Of a stretch of 64,000 bases of DNA, positions 31,573 to 43,769 are shown in pieces. The stretch is taken from the NCBI GenBank assembly GCA_035048495.1, contig CM068548.1, forward strand, positions 6,809,464 through 6,873,463, read 5' to 3'. Made by a program: the position numbers and the translations under genes. This DNA is from Euptelea pleiosperma (Eukaryota; Streptophyta; Magnoliopsida; Ranunculales; Eupteleaceae). Position 1 is the stretch's first letter. Every line of letters starts with the position of its first letter. Below the pieces are notes generated by a model, which saw nothing but the letters and a program-made list of their open reading frames with translations, was not told where the DNA came from and made no database searches.

Positions 31573-32343
31573 CTATGATATTTATGATAGGGTTATTATG
31601 AACTCACAACAAGAATCAAACATTATTTTGAAGTTCTTAACTATGTAATGTAGAGTCTAGCAGTATGACTAAAATAGAATGATAACGCATAGTGGATACA
31701 CGATGATATGAATGATAATGTAGAGTGGATACACAATAATAATGCAGAATCTAGCAATAGCCTACATACTACCTAGAAACAGTGAGTAGTGGCAGTTATA
31801 TATATAGCCATGTAGTTTTCTATGTGAACAAAGTCATCCCTTTGAAACAACGAGTTGTTCCTAAATGCGGGATTTATTATGCAGAGTACAAACAAATAGT
31901 ACATATCAAATGTGAACAGAGGTTGGAGATAATACTGTCTAATGTAACCTAGATTGTTTAGAATATACAACTATTTATAATGTACACTGATCCCCTCACA
32001 TGAATGATTGTCCACTAAAGTGGTTATAGGTAAAGCTTACAACATGTCATGTGCATCTTGCAAAACATCCCTATGCTTCTAAGTCAAGTAGTTATATTGA
32101 ACAAATAATGCAATTTTTCAGGTAGACCCATACAGAAGGTGCTCCATCAATTAGATAGATTGCCACGATGGGCATGGTCATTGATTGGAGATGACATAAC
32201 AAAGAGATGACACAACATAGAGATGACCGCATAGGTTTAGTGATATACAAATCTATAGGATTACAACACCAAACAATACTACAGAGAAGATCTATAAAAA
32301 TTAAAAACACCTAGCCACAATGTCCATTTGAGGTGTACACTAA

Positions 32344-32648
32344 AGGTGTGTTTGATTGCACAAATTTTTTTCCAAGAAAATACATCTGAGAAATGCCTTA
32401 AATTGCTGATTGATTGCAACTGGAAGCACATATTTCAATCGTGTGAGAAAATAAAGGCGCATTTTTAGGTGGAAATGAATTCTCACCTATCTGGAAGGGA
32501 AATGAATTCCGGGCTTAATAGGGAAAATTATCCATATTTAAATGCTTGGTAGGGAAAAGTATACAGATTTAAAATGGCTATCTAACAATGGACAATTGTG
32601 TTTTCCCAAGGAAAATGTAATTTTCCCACTTGACAATCAAACACGCCC
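32344..32648. mobile_element. Tourist-like MITE (PIF/Harbinger), TAA target duplication
   Basis: 305 bp; left end AGGTGTGTTTGATTG and right end inverse GGGCGTGTTTGATTG, two mismatches in 15. TAA flanks both ends (32341-32343 and 32649-32651), the Harbinger signature. It sits near Harbinger protein relics. Confidence 0.85.
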
Positions 32649-32651
32649 TAA

Positions 32652-33477
32652 GAGTAGATCATATGTGAGTAAAAAATTATTACTAAACACGATTCAATAG
32701 TTGATCTTGGTGTATAGCTGAACTGAAGGAATAGCTCGCAAGCATATAGCCGAACAATATATCTTTGAAACAAGCTTACTGATAGTCTATACACAAACAC
32801 TGAAAAATCACAATTGTTGTTGCCATAATTCCAAAGCTTATGGATATGTACTAGTATCCATATCCACAAAAAAAGCTAGTATACTAAATAAATTTTAGCA
32901 ACTCGTTACAAAGTACATATCCACAAAAAACTTTTGCTTATCCTTGCAATCGGACTTGCATAGTATCTCATTGATCCTAATATTGCAATATAGTACTGTA
33001 ATTCATTTGACTGTAGTAGATTTGCACTTGACAAAAATTAGCACGCTTAATCAGTAAAAGCTAACACAACTTAGGTAATAAACCTAAGTCTAGGGCTTGG
33101 TATTCAAAATATCGAAATGGGAAAGAGAAAGATAGATCATATTCATAATCAACCAACAACCTTTCAAACTGTTCAAATCAATAGATCACATACATAATTG
33201 ACAAACGAATTAAGCTAACATATTGGAATTAACTAACAAACGAATTATGCTAACACATTTCGAATCAATCCACATATATATAGGGAAATTGAAGCTACAG
33301 TATTATAAGATCATCCAATCTTTACACTGCCACCAATAACAATAACAAAGATCAAAGTAGCAAATTCTCATTTTTCATCTAATCATCAACATGGAATTCT
33401 AGAATTTGATATATTCTGGACCAATTTGGGGAATATCAAATTTGGTGAGAGAAGGCCCCAAGCCCAGGTTCCACCAG
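32652..33477. other. Intergenic, nothing recognised
   Basis: A/T-rich sequence without coding signal or clear repeat ends. Confidence 0.4.
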
Positions 33478-33775
33478 CCACATGGATTTTTAGTCCACCC
33501 CTTATTGGATATACAAAACAAAAATCAAACTGATTGATTATCTCTAGCCATATATTTTAGTACTTTTTAGGACATGATTCTAGCCGTTGGATTCAAGCAT
33601 GTTTTTTGTGTAGTAAATCCAAATGCTAGAAATCATCAATCAAGCTGATTTTTAGTGTGTATATCCACAAATAGATCATCCACACAATCATTGGGCCCAA
33701 AAAATGATATATTTAGGGCTACGAGAGTCTTCTGCTTTGACTGCAATGGGAGTCCTCTGCATCTAAATTTTTTGT
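33478..33775. mobile_element. MITE family B
   Basis: The left part 'tagtccaccccttattgg' with 'caaaaatcaaactgatt' is the inverse of the right part 'aagctgatttttagtgtg' with 'cacaaatagatcatcc'. The right part recurs in the chimeric element at 21773-22225. Confidence 0.55.
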
Positions 33776-33924
33776 ACTTTTTTATTAGATAGTTTTTATA
33801 TAAATATTTATAATAGAGAGTCAAAATTTTTAATTAGTACCATTAATATATTAAATATTAAAAAGGCCATATATAGAGTTTTCGCCTTAGGCATCAACTT
33901 GTATCGAGACAGCCTTGACTATAT

Positions 33925-34270
33925 GAGCCGCGTGGTACACTCTTAGACGATGCTGTCCGATGGATGTTTAGCCAATCTCTAGTTAGACCTACAGACCAAA
34001 ATTTAGCCAAGTTAGTGATTTTAAACCTTTGGATCTTTGCACTCCAAATAATGGTCAATAATGCTCAAATTTCATGGTTAAAAATTAACCCATGAAAAGG
34101 ACTACAATCCAATGCTTCGAAATTATTAATCAGGCTAATTTTTGGTCTGTATGTCCATCTAGGTTTGGGCCAACATTCGTACAGTCAGAAATCTCTAAGA
34201 ACATTCCATGTGGCTCATATTGTGGGGCGGTAAGTAACTTTGATAATCGTCGTCGTTCAACAAAGTTCTA
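33925..34270. mobile_element. MITE family A copy, diverged
   Basis: The core arms 'gatggatgtttagccaatc' and 'gggccaacattcgtacagtc' are inverted; the right end 'caaagttctactc' is kept. Confidence 0.6.
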
Positions 34271-34329
34271 CTCATCCCAATGGGTTATTTGGATAATAAA
34301 AGGGCTATTATAGTTTTTTTTTCCTCTAT

Positions 34330-35504
34330 TCAAAAGGGCCTTATAGAATAACTACTCCCAAATAATGTGGCAAAAGCCATTCTATCTATCCATTTGAGCA
34401 AAAACCCATTTTCCGATAGATGGTTTTGGCTTCCCCACCCACATGGTACATTCTTTGTAAAAATAGCTTACAGAACGCTGGTGCAAAGCACGCAACTCTC
34501 CACATCTACTTGTCACCAGTCTCATATCTGGAAGAGCATATTGAAGCTTCGACTCCCTTTTAGAGTCCAACTGTTTCTTTCAAAATTCTGTTGAAATATT
34601 CTCCCTTCTCGGGGCCTATTGCATTCTAGGATTCCCTCTATTCCTATTCAATGCCCAAGATATCATCACCCCGCGGAAACTAGCATTCACGCCATCTTCC
34701 TTTGTCCCCAAATAAAAAAGTATGGTTTGCTAGCCCATTAGGTTTCCTTTGGGAACAATGGAACGAATCCGACATCCGAGAATGGATCTTTTCACTCGTA
34801 TCCAATCACCATTCCCAACCACCTGTGGATACCTACTCCTGTCTTTATATCTGTACTCTGATGTGGCATCTGTGGTTTCTCAGAAATGATGTAATACATT
34901 CCTCCTCATCCAAAAATCCTCTGACCATTCTGAAAACTATTCCCTCCTATCTCCAAAGCAACCCTCCTAGCCAAACCAAAAATACTAGTCCGTCTTTATG
35001 GACTCCACCTCTGGCAGGGATCGTAAAGCTTAACTCAGATGCAGCTTGGAGTTCACGAGCCAAAAAAGCTAGTTTGGTTTTACTTTACGTGATCACACAG
35101 GTCAAATTGTTATGGCAGGAAGCCAATGGAAAGGCAGAATCTGCAGAAGAAGTAGAAGTTAGAGCTTTGAGATGGGGTCTTTAGGTGGGGGCTCAATTCT
35201 ATTAAGGAGAGCTGATTGTGGAAGCAGATGCCAAACTTGTTGTTGATCAGTTAGAACATCGATCCATTGTGCTGGATATTTTGGACTCTTGTTCTTTTTT
35301 TGCTTCAGTTCATTTTGTGTATATTCCGAGGGCTGCAAATATAACAGCCCATACTTTGGCTAGGAAAGCTTCGTCCTTTACGGGTCCCTCTCTATGGACC
35401 TCAAACTTTCCTAGCTGGCTTCTTGCTTCGGTGGAAGTTGTGGAAGCCCCCCTTTTTTTCTTTTCCTCCTCTCTTTAATATAATATGTTAATTACAAAAA
35501 AAAA
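34330..35504 (+). mobile_element. 5'-truncated LINE with zf-RVT, RNase H and poly-A tail
   Basis: 'ILSIHLSKNPFSDRWFWLP' and 'IWKSILKLRLPFRVQLFLSK' (34367-34590) match the zf-RVT segment of plant L1-type ORF2. 'WTPPLAGIVKLNSDAAWSS' (about 35000) and 'EADAKLVVDQLEHRSI' with 'VHFVYIPRAANITAHTLARK' (35218-35380) match its RNase H domain. At least two stops or shifts separate the pieces. An A-run at 35495-35504 ends the insertion. Confidence 0.82.
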
Positions 35505-38170
35505 GCCACTTATTAACTTTAATAAATAATAGTTGGATGTGCAATGAAAAAAAATGAGACGAGGACCCTTCCAATTTGGGAGCAAAACCATGGAAATGAT
35601 TTTTCTTCTAAATTATTAGAAACTACTAAAAATAAATTAGTTATGGGTCATGATTGGAGAACTACTCAAAATTTTGATTCAAAGTTTCACCCAAACTCTC
35701 GGCCATGGATTTCATGAAATCCAATGGTGGTTTTGCTTTGGTAATGTGAATGCGAGCTCATCACTACCAACCACGGTTTGATTTCATGAAATCCACGGAT
35801 GAGATTTGGGTTAAACTTTTTGAGTCAAAAATTTGAGTCTGTAGATCCCGACGCTTTTATTTTTATATTGGGGATGCGAGAGTATTAAGGAAGCTAAGGG
35901 CATTAAGGACACTAAGTTACTTTCCACATGCTTATAATTAGACAAAATGGGTCGTGGTTCATGGTGCAACTTTTGATTAGTTGCCAACTCACCTCGGACT
36001 GAATAAAGAGAGATGTTGAGGCTCCCACTGATCACAGTGGCATGATTTACACCTTCATCTCTGAACAGCTTGGGGTTAACTGGCCTGTTCTCATGGGAGC
36101 AAACAGAGGGAACGAGGTAACAAGAAATACAAAAAAACTTCACCCCATGGAGTAAAAATCTCAATGTAGGATAATTAATTTAAATATTAGTGCTTTATAT
36201 CCGTTAGATTTTAGTTTTTTTCATGGGTTGATTTTCAACCATGGGATTGGATCATTATTTTGGTGTGGGTACAAAGATCCAATGGCTAAAAATAACCAAC
36301 CAGGCTGATTTTCAACTGAGATTGGAGATCAACGGGATAAAAGGAAATCGGTTCATTGATCATTTAGAATGTGTCAATGGACTTTTTCCCGTAGGTGTCG
36401 AATTTGAAGTATTATTGGAATGTTTTATTGAAAAAATGGAAACACATGTTTTAATCGGTTTTAGAGAAAAACGGAGAATAACCCATACAGTTCAATGTGT
36501 ACGGTCGTTTAAAACATTTTTTTTTCCAAAAAAAAACCTTACTATTCTGGTATAATACATGTATAGTACGCAGAATTACTAACTAGGGCCAGGTCCACCA
36601 CATAATGTCCCCCAAAGTATGCAGAATTACTAACTAGGTTCGGGTCCAGTACATAGTTAGCAATTCGGTATATGGCAAAGTTTCGAAATGGGAAAAGTTC
36701 AAATTCATTTAGGTTTTGGGATAAAATAATTCGTTCAAAATCATTGTTGAAATATTATATTCGTTTACTTTGAAAAGCCTGAATTTTACCAATTTTTTCA
36801 TTTTATGCAGCCATTTAATACATTTTTATTTAAAAAAACACAAAAGTCGTGTATTAAACACGAATAATACTTGTTTTATTCGTATAAAATTAAAATTCAC
36901 AATTTTTTCTGATTTTTTATTTTATACGGCTGTATTAAACATTTGATGCTTTAGTATTTTAGGTTTCTTTACCATAGAAATGTAGTCACTTAGAAACACT
37001 TGTAGTTGTAACTGCCGACACCATGTATGCCAGCTCGGCGCTAACAACCACCGTTGGATCGTGGAATCCAATGGCCAAGCATATGAACATGAAAGGGGTC
37101 AGAAAAAAGGGGGTCCCCTGAGCTCGACCCATTGAAAAATACATTATATTGACTTACTACTTGGGATATGACATTGTTGTCCTTTAGAATTGAGTTTTTG
37201 GTTGATCAGCCTTTGAAGCTTAGCAAGCCACTTACACCATCTTCTTCTTCTTAGGACAGCCAGTGAATTTAATTAGATACTTTACTGTGTACCATATATA
37301 ATGGAAACCCTAGCATTATGATCTTTATTTTACAAAATATTAGGTCATAAAATTTTTATTCTAGGCCACATATCAATATCTCGATGGTCTCCGTTGGCCA
37401 TCGAATTAGATAATTGCATGTCAACATGATCCACACTAGATTAGAGGATTTATTCTCTCACATGCCACATGGACACACTATTGGATTAGTCCTGGATCAG
37501 CCCTAATCCAATCCAAACCCAATCCACTCATAGTCCTACCAAGTGCATGCCTATACATACTGGGCATCATCACAAAACAAAATTTAAACAATGTTAAAGG
37601 TAGACTTTAGGACCATAGTGGCCTTTGGATTTAGGATGCAACGGTGTGAACCTATAGAACACACCCTTCTTGTGATCCATAGAACCACTCCAGCTAGCAC
37701 ATGCAACTCAGAAATTTAAAGGCACAAAATCACACTCTCCGGTTGAATGTCCAAAAAATAAATTCGTCAAAGTACATAAAATATTCTAATTAATGAGGGA
37801 TTCATCCAAATCATCAGTGAGGAAGGACATCATCCACAATATTTACATGATTCCATGCATTCATCAACGAAAGTAAATTGATTTGGTGAATCAAGAACAC
37901 TGAACACATCATTTTATTATACTCAATTCAGAAGATTCCATCTTTATTATTTGATCAAACATGCTGCAACTGGATCCCACCCATTTATTATCCAATGTAA
38001 CTTTCCTAGGGTAGACCTAATAATATTACCTAATATAAACTGGTATGAGTAGACGCAACATTTCCACCTGCAATGAATGTAAGCAAACAAGTTATTAGAG
38101 GAGAATATAAATTGGAGAAACTAAGTAAGAGGTAGAAATGAGAGAGATTCGGTGATATTTCTTAGTCACC
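35505..38170. other. Intergenic, repeat fragments only
   Basis: 35570-36000 shares blocks ('catggaaatgatttttcttc', 'cttttgattagttgccaac') with 38835-39050. 36205-36315 is half of a family-A MITE. A plus-strand frame at 36300-36555 has no recognisable domain. 'gcagaattactaactagg' is duplicated at about 36570 and 36622. No host gene found. Confidence 0.45.
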
Positions 38171-38652
38171 TCAAGCTTGATTCAATAATGAACAACATAA
38201 CATATTAGCATTTGAATCCCAATACATTCCAATCTCATCTCCTTTTTTCAATTTGCGAGTCCTCCCATACCTAAATATCCTCTAGTTAAGAATAAATTGG
38301 CCATTTGGATACTTCTTGAAGGCTAGTGTGTAGCGTTTATCCTCGTCAAGATCAGATAGTGTAATTTGTAACTCCCCCCCCTGTTTTCCGTAGTATTGGA
38401 CATTTCTAATGGCCACATCTGATAAAGATACTTATTAACGTGTTCCTCGTTATGAAAACTAAATCTATCTTCAATGTCGGTTGTGGATAAAAATTTTTTT
38501 ATGATCCATGGATCGTTACGGTTCGGTGTGGGGGCGGGATTGTCAATTCTTAACTCTACCATCTGGCGGGGGAGCTGTTGGCCATTTGCTACTTCTCGTT
38601 CTTCGGCTTTGGTTAAAATGAACTTGTGCATAATTGTTTTCTTCGTCACCAT
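38171..38652 (-). pseudogene. B3-domain transcription factor, disabled
   Basis: The minus frame opens at MVTKKTIMHKFILTKAEERE and has 'DPWIIKKFLSTTDIEDRF', then past a run of eight G (38374-38381) shifts by one base to 'ELQITLSDLDEDKRYTL' and 'AFKKYPNGQFILN'. A TAG follows, then 'RTRKLKKGDEIGMYWDSN' and a terminal TGA at 38171. The order matches small plant B3 proteins (REM/DUF313-like), which bind DNA through the B3 barrel. Two lesions are seen: the poly-G shift, which could be a sequencing error, and one in-frame TAG. A TATA-like TTTATAAATT lies at about 38702-38711 (minus). Confidence 0.7.
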
Positions 38653-39249
38653 TTGATTTCAAAAGAAAAACGTACTGTAAAACCTATTGTAGAACTTGCT
38701 GAATTTATAAAGAGATTGTGGCATATATGGAGTTGGAAAGTTTAAGCAAAAGTGCAATTTCAGTAATTAATTATTACATAAAATCTTATAGGTATATGGA
38801 TGTTTCCATTCAAATTAGTCTTTGATTTGATTTCCACGATTTTAGGAGAAAAACATGGAAATGACTTTTCTTCTAAAATATTAAAAATTAGTAAAAATAA
38901 AAAGAAACACAATTAAGTTTATCTTTGGGGATCCGAGGGCATTGATTAAATACGCTAATCGGATTTCCATATGAATATAATTTAACAATATAGATCGGGG
39001 TCCATGGTATCTATTGTTGGCAACTTTTGATTAGTTGCCAACTCAACTCGGGCTTTGCATTAGCATTCTATATTTAATACTAAAATACAATATTTTAACT
39101 ATTTTCCAAATTAATCTAAAAGATTAAAATAAAAAAAGAAATGAAAAAACTCTTCCTATTCTTCATTCTTCTTTCCTCTCTCCCAACATCTCTTTACCCT
39201 CCTAGTTGTGTTTTTTTTTTTTTCGATACATTTTTTCTCTATTATTTAT

Positions 39250-40140
39250 TATAAACTAGTAAATGGCATGTGCCCACAGGACTCTCTGACAAAAGCGTTT
39301 GCAAAAATTGGGTGCCTTTGGCACTCAAACGGTATAACAGACTTGGGCGTTACCGTTTTTTCCATTATAACGGCCGTTATAATGGATTGTAACACACAGA
39401 GGGAGAAATGGGAAAATAACAGAAATAACAAAAAATAACGGTGTTGAAATTTAAATTTTGAATAAATTGAGGTCAAATGAGGCGGATTGAGTAGCTGAAA
39501 TCTAACCGTCCACATTAGATCGATGGATTTGATCTCAACCACTCTTTATCTAACCGTCCACATTAGATGGATGGATAAGATAAGAGAATATAACTGAGTT
39601 GTCTTGATATATGCGTGGGTGGCCCGTGCCGCGGCACTTTCCGACAAAGTGTTTGTCAAAATCGGGTGGGAGTTAATCTCAGCCATCGATATGAAGCATA
39701 GTAGATCTCAGCCACTCATTATTGAAGCCATATAAGATAAGAGGGGTATAAGAAAACCATTAAATTTTCGTTAGATTCTATTTTTTTTTTAATTTTGAAT
39801 TTCAACACCACTTTTTTCCGTTAAAATCATTAAAATCCGTTAAAATTCATTTTTCCATTTTTGCCCTGGCCATTTCAATCCGTTTTAACGGTAACACCCC
39901 TCTTGAGGCATAAAAAGTGGGGCTCCAGAGCCTGACCCTTGGGCTATATGTAAATCCAACCCATTTCATTCCTTTTATGTAGGTAAATAGTAGGTGACCC
40001 ATGCCCATGGCACTCATCGACAAAGCGTTTGTCAAAATTGGGTGTGAGTAGCTGAGATCCACTATTCATTTGGTGTGATAAGATCTTGGCCATCTTTTAT
40101 GAAGCCTGATAAGAGGGGTAGACAACCGTCCTGTTTTGTT
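39250..40140 (+). repeat. Three imperfect direct repeats, about 370-bp period
   Basis: 'gcgtttgcaaaaattgggtg' (39296), 'gtgtttgtcaaaatcgggtg' (39650) and 'gcgtttgtcaaaattgggtg' (40026) are each followed by 'ctcagcca'-type or 'tgagatcc' blocks. A related piece occurs at 43720-43780. Non-coding. Confidence 0.55.
39330..39905. repeat. Foldback with ACGG/CCGT-rich arms
   Basis: The left arm (39340-39465) carries 'cattataacggccgttata' and 'aaaataacggtgttgaaat'. The right arm (39770-39905) reads inverted, with 'aatttcaacaccac' and 'ccgttttaacggtaacacc'. It belongs to the same family as 41905-42060 and 43770-44062. Confidence 0.5.
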
Positions 40141-40996
40141 ATATAGATATTAAAATTCCACCGGTCCGTTCTCTTTAACTCAATATACCTAGAAGGGGGG
40201 GGGGGGGTTGATTAGGTATTTAAAATTAATTATACCTATACAGTTTTACTGGTCTATGGTATGTGGATAAAATCTCATGTCTTGGTTCTTTGAGAAAGGA
40301 TTATCACAACTGACTCAAATCAAATATATCTCCGTGGTATATTGTCTTTTTGTCGTTTGATTTAATTAGGATATAATGCGGAACACAAACAAACAATCAC
40401 ACAAGACAAGATATTTTTACGTGGAAACCTTAGCTAAGGAAAAACCACGGGACCACGTCCAGACGGAAAGTATCACTAACTGAAAAGTTAAACGAAACAA
40501 AGGTTACCTACGCAGCACCGTTGCAAATACAGCATCCAACTTTAGCCAAGGCCCACTGCCGATGCGTCCACGTCCTCTGAATCAACGTCACGAATCCACC
40601 CGCGGCCTTCCAGCCAAGAAGCCTTATCCGCTTGTTCAGTTTGGTACACCCCAAACCTACCTTTGACCGACTCCTTCGATCTTAATTCTCAACACTCCCA
40701 CCTTTGTAGAAAGTGAAGGATTTAGTACACCATGAACCCCAAGTTGCTCAAAAGGTGTTTGAGTCACACTGGTACTCTCAGGCTTACTAGGTTGAATATA
40801 AAAGTGGAAAACCTAAGCTGAGTAAAGATCAAGCTCTTGGCTTTGATCAAGAAGAGAACAAGCTCACAAGATGTGAATGAAAATAAACTTCTTGCTCTTC
40901 AAAATGGACACTCTGATAAATATAACATTTACTTTTATCTCTTGAAGATTGAGTCACTATGTGTCTCTGTGTGTTTAGAGAAGGCATAGAAGGGTT

Positions 40997-41006
40997 CTAT
41001 TTATAG
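40997..41006 (-). promoter_or_regulatory. TATA box of the copia-type LTR
   Basis: CTATAAATAG on the minus strand, about 85 bases downstream of the first CAATCGATTG palindrome. Confidence 0.6.
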
Positions 41007-41089
41007 AATTCCAAGACCCTGAGTCATGTTGAACGTAGGATAATAGAACCATGAATTTCATATCTGAGAAAATCGATACTGTTCAAGGT

Positions 41090-41515
41090 CCAATCGATTG
41101 TATACTTGGTCCAATCGATTGGGCCATGTCCAATTGATTGGGGACGAGTGTCCAATCGATTGGGCTCAATAAGTTTTCTATTCCGAATGCACCAATCGAT
41201 TGCATAGGGTTCTTCAATCGATTTGACATTTATAACTTTTTGTCCCGAAGTCTCCAATCGATTAATCAGAGTCTCCAATCGATTGTACTCAGAAAGATTT
41301 CTGTCACGAAGGTTCCAATCGATTAATCAGAGTCTCCAATCGATTGTACTCAGAAAGATTTATATCCCGTAGTTTCCAATCGATTAATCAGTGTCTCTAA
41401 TCGATTGGGCTCAATTATGTTTCTACCTCAAAGTGTCCAATCGATTAAACAGTGTCTCCAATCGATTGGGCTATGTCCAATCGATTGGGGACACATATCT
41501 AATCGATTGGACTTT
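41090..41515. repeat. Cluster of about 16 CAATCGATTG-type palindromes
   Basis: 'tccaatcgattg' or one-base variants recur roughly every 20-40 bases, often in a pattern 'agtctccaatcgatt' alternating with 'gattaatcagag'. The cluster lies upstream of the LTR TATA box on the minus strand, where enhancer repeats are expected. The same palindrome occurs in the copia LTRs near 45823 and 46853. Confidence 0.85.
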
Positions 41516-41904
41516 TCCACTAGTCAATAAAATTGACTTTGACCATTATATTTTGTTCATTTTAATCAATTATGGCCACTAAGTCACTTACCTTCCTAAT
41601 CGAGCGTACACGTTCATTAACTGACAAATCGACAATTACTCAGATGACTCTTGTCGTCAACCGTCTGATTCTTGCTGTCTCTATCTTTTAGTCTTTACGT
41701 AGTTGGCGAAGTATGCGTACCACAATATCTTCACGCTACACTTGTGCTCATAGGAACGGTTACAATAATATTTTTATGTCAAACAGAATCTTTGCCAAAT
41801 TGAATATGAAAATATTCCTTACAGATATGAAATTAGGTATATCTTTTTTATCTTTTTAATGCTTTGGAACACAAACATATTATGCCATGTTAGTGAGTTT
41901 GATA

Positions 41905-42060
41905 AGAGAATCATGGTTTAAAAAAATAGCCATTATTTTACGGCCGTTGTAATGGATTCGGACCTCACCATTATGTTATATACTGTTATAGCACTCAAAA
42001 TAATAACGGCCGTTATTTTTGTTATAACGACTGTTGTTTTCCATTATAAAAAAAATAACA
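41905..42060. repeat. CCGTTATAACGG-family repeat
   Basis: 'acggccgttgtaatgg', 'ataacggccgttattt' and 'gttataacgactgttg' in a short A/T-rich block. The same family occurs at 39.3-39.9 kb and 43.8-44.1 kb. Confidence 0.5.
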
Positions 42061-42745
42061 ACACTATTTTCAGCAAAATTTTATGAAAAAAAGGCGATTA
42101 TTTCCGTTTTTTCATTTTTGAAATTTTTGAACTTTAAAAATCGAACCAGTGATCGAACCAAAATTTTGACAAATTGGATGGACCATGGTTCAATATGGTC
42201 TGACCGGTTTGCATTTATTAAAAATTTAAAAAATATATCATTTAGAGAAATTAAAAAATATATGAGATAATAAAAGAAAGATCCGTAAAAAATGTGAAAA
42301 TTTGAAGTCAATATCTTTCTCCAAGGATACATTTAAGACTGAATTTAAAAAATGAATAGCTTATTTTTTTTCTTTTATAACAGTAAATAGTGTTTATTAT
42401 TTTGCATAAAAATATATCACAAAATCTTGAAGATTTAGTTAGAATTTGGATATTCTCTTTGATCATGGATAAAATCCCAAAATTTTAGGATTTCATAAGT
42501 AGAGGTTCATTATTCAACTGTCCAAAAGAACCGGTGGTTCAACCGGTTTGATGGTCAAACCACTGGTTTTGAAAAAACCGCCGGTTCTCTTCAAAATTCA
42601 GGTTAGTCATGAACCAAACCAATATTTGATGAAAATCCGGCCAGACTAGGTCGGACCATCGGTCCATTCCGATTTTTAAAACTTTGAATTTCAGCGCCAT
42701 TTTTCTGTTATTTCCATTATTTTCCATTATTTTCTATTATTTCCA

Positions 42746-43647
42746 TTACTTGTAGTAGAAGTTACTAGTTGATTTTTTACCTCCAAAAAAATCAGAGAAA
42801 TTAAAAATGTTAAGAGGCCTTCTAATTTTTGAGAAGTAATTCTCTTAGAAGTTAAAAGCTAAAAATTTTAGCTTCAGTTTTAAGTTAGTTTTTAACTTTT
42901 CAGGAGTTAGAGGGCCCGTTCGGCAAACCAATGGAAGCAAAAAGTAACTTCTAAATTAAGTTGTTGAATTTAAAAATTGTCATTTGGAAGTAAAAGTTTG
43001 TTTGGTGAAACACCGACTTATAAGTCAAAAAGTTAGTTTGGCATGAATTAAGTCAAAAAGTCATTTTCTTATAATTTTATATAGATATTATATTCTAATA
43101 AACCATTAATGAAGATTATAAACTAATATCACATATGTTGTTTTTTTCAAAAATTTTTAATTACAAATGGTCAGTAATAAATGACGGACCAAATGAGTCA
43201 TTTTATGGGTAATTATTTTTTTAAAAAAGAGATGGTCTACTGACCTACTCCTCAGCCAACCATCTTTGTTTTTTCTCCTTCACAAGATGTTTTCTATCTA
43301 CACTTCATAATGTGAAGTTTACAAGGGTAAAATAGACATTTGGGAAGATTCACTTAAAATTAGAAGCGTCGGTTCCGCAATTTTTTTTTGACTTTTGCTT
43401 CCACTAGAAGCAAGAAGCAAGAAGCAAAAATAATTTGCTTCCACAAAAAGCATGTTTTTGACTTTTGAGAAGCAATTCCAAAATTGATACCCGAACAAAC
43501 TTTTCAACTTTTTTGCTTTCAGAAGCAAAAAAGCAACTTATTTCAGTGTTGCCAAACGGGCCCAAAATATGAAACACATCCAAACTAACTTTTTAACTTT
43601 TTGACTTATAAAAGTCAATAAGTAACTTATTTTTGTGTTAACGCCCC
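42746..43647. mobile_element. MITE (relative of 4671-4954) split by a second MITE
   Basis: 'cttgtagtagaagttactag' through 'aagttagtttttaac', and after the insert 'acacatccaaactaac' to 'gttaacgcccc', are colinear with 4711-4950. The left terminus is lost. Confidence 0.75.
42912..43563. mobile_element. Nested MITE with GGGCCCGTTYGGCAA ends
   Basis: 652 bp; left GGGCCCGTTCGGCAA and right inverse GGGCCCGTTTGGCAA. It interrupts the outer MITE after 'gagttaga' and resumes at 'aaaatatgaaac'. No protein. Confidence 0.8.
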
Positions 43648-43769
43648 AAAGTCTACCTAATATATACTTATTTAAATACAAATCCACATGTGCACCCTAT
43701 GTGTTCTGGACGTTAAGATCTCAGCCATTCTTTATGGGGATAAGTGGGGCAACCTCCGTTGTTATATAG

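Larger units (their letters stand above)
40311..41781 (-). mobile_element. Probable solo LTR of a Ty1/copia-type element
   Basis: About 1.4 kb with the layout of an LTR on the minus strand: a palindrome-rich U3 (41090-41515), a TATA box (40997-41006) and a U5-like part with 'atttttacgtgg', which resembles 'atttacgtggttcgatc' in the copia LTRs at 45.5 and 46.5 kb. Possible termini are TGACATAAAA (41781, minus) and its inverse-ended TTTGAGTCA (40311), but no matching target duplication is seen. The ends are therefore provisional. Confidence 0.5.

Noticed and set aside
35811..36164. Minus-strand frame of 117 residues
   Set aside because: Overlaps a dispersed repeat also found near 39 kb; no motif.
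36241..36555. Plus-strand frame of 104 residues
   Set aside because: Starts inside a MITE arm and has no recognisable domain, though the codon use from 36300 on is protein-like; I considered organelle-derived DNA but could not support it.
41090..41515. CRISPR-like array of evenly spaced palindromes
   Set aside because: Plant nuclear context, irregular spacing, variable repeats, no cas genes; position relative to the TATA box fits LTR enhancer repeats.
41024..41582. Frames made of SIDW/RLDW-like units
   Set aside because: Direct products of the CAATCGATTG repeat cluster in the LTR.
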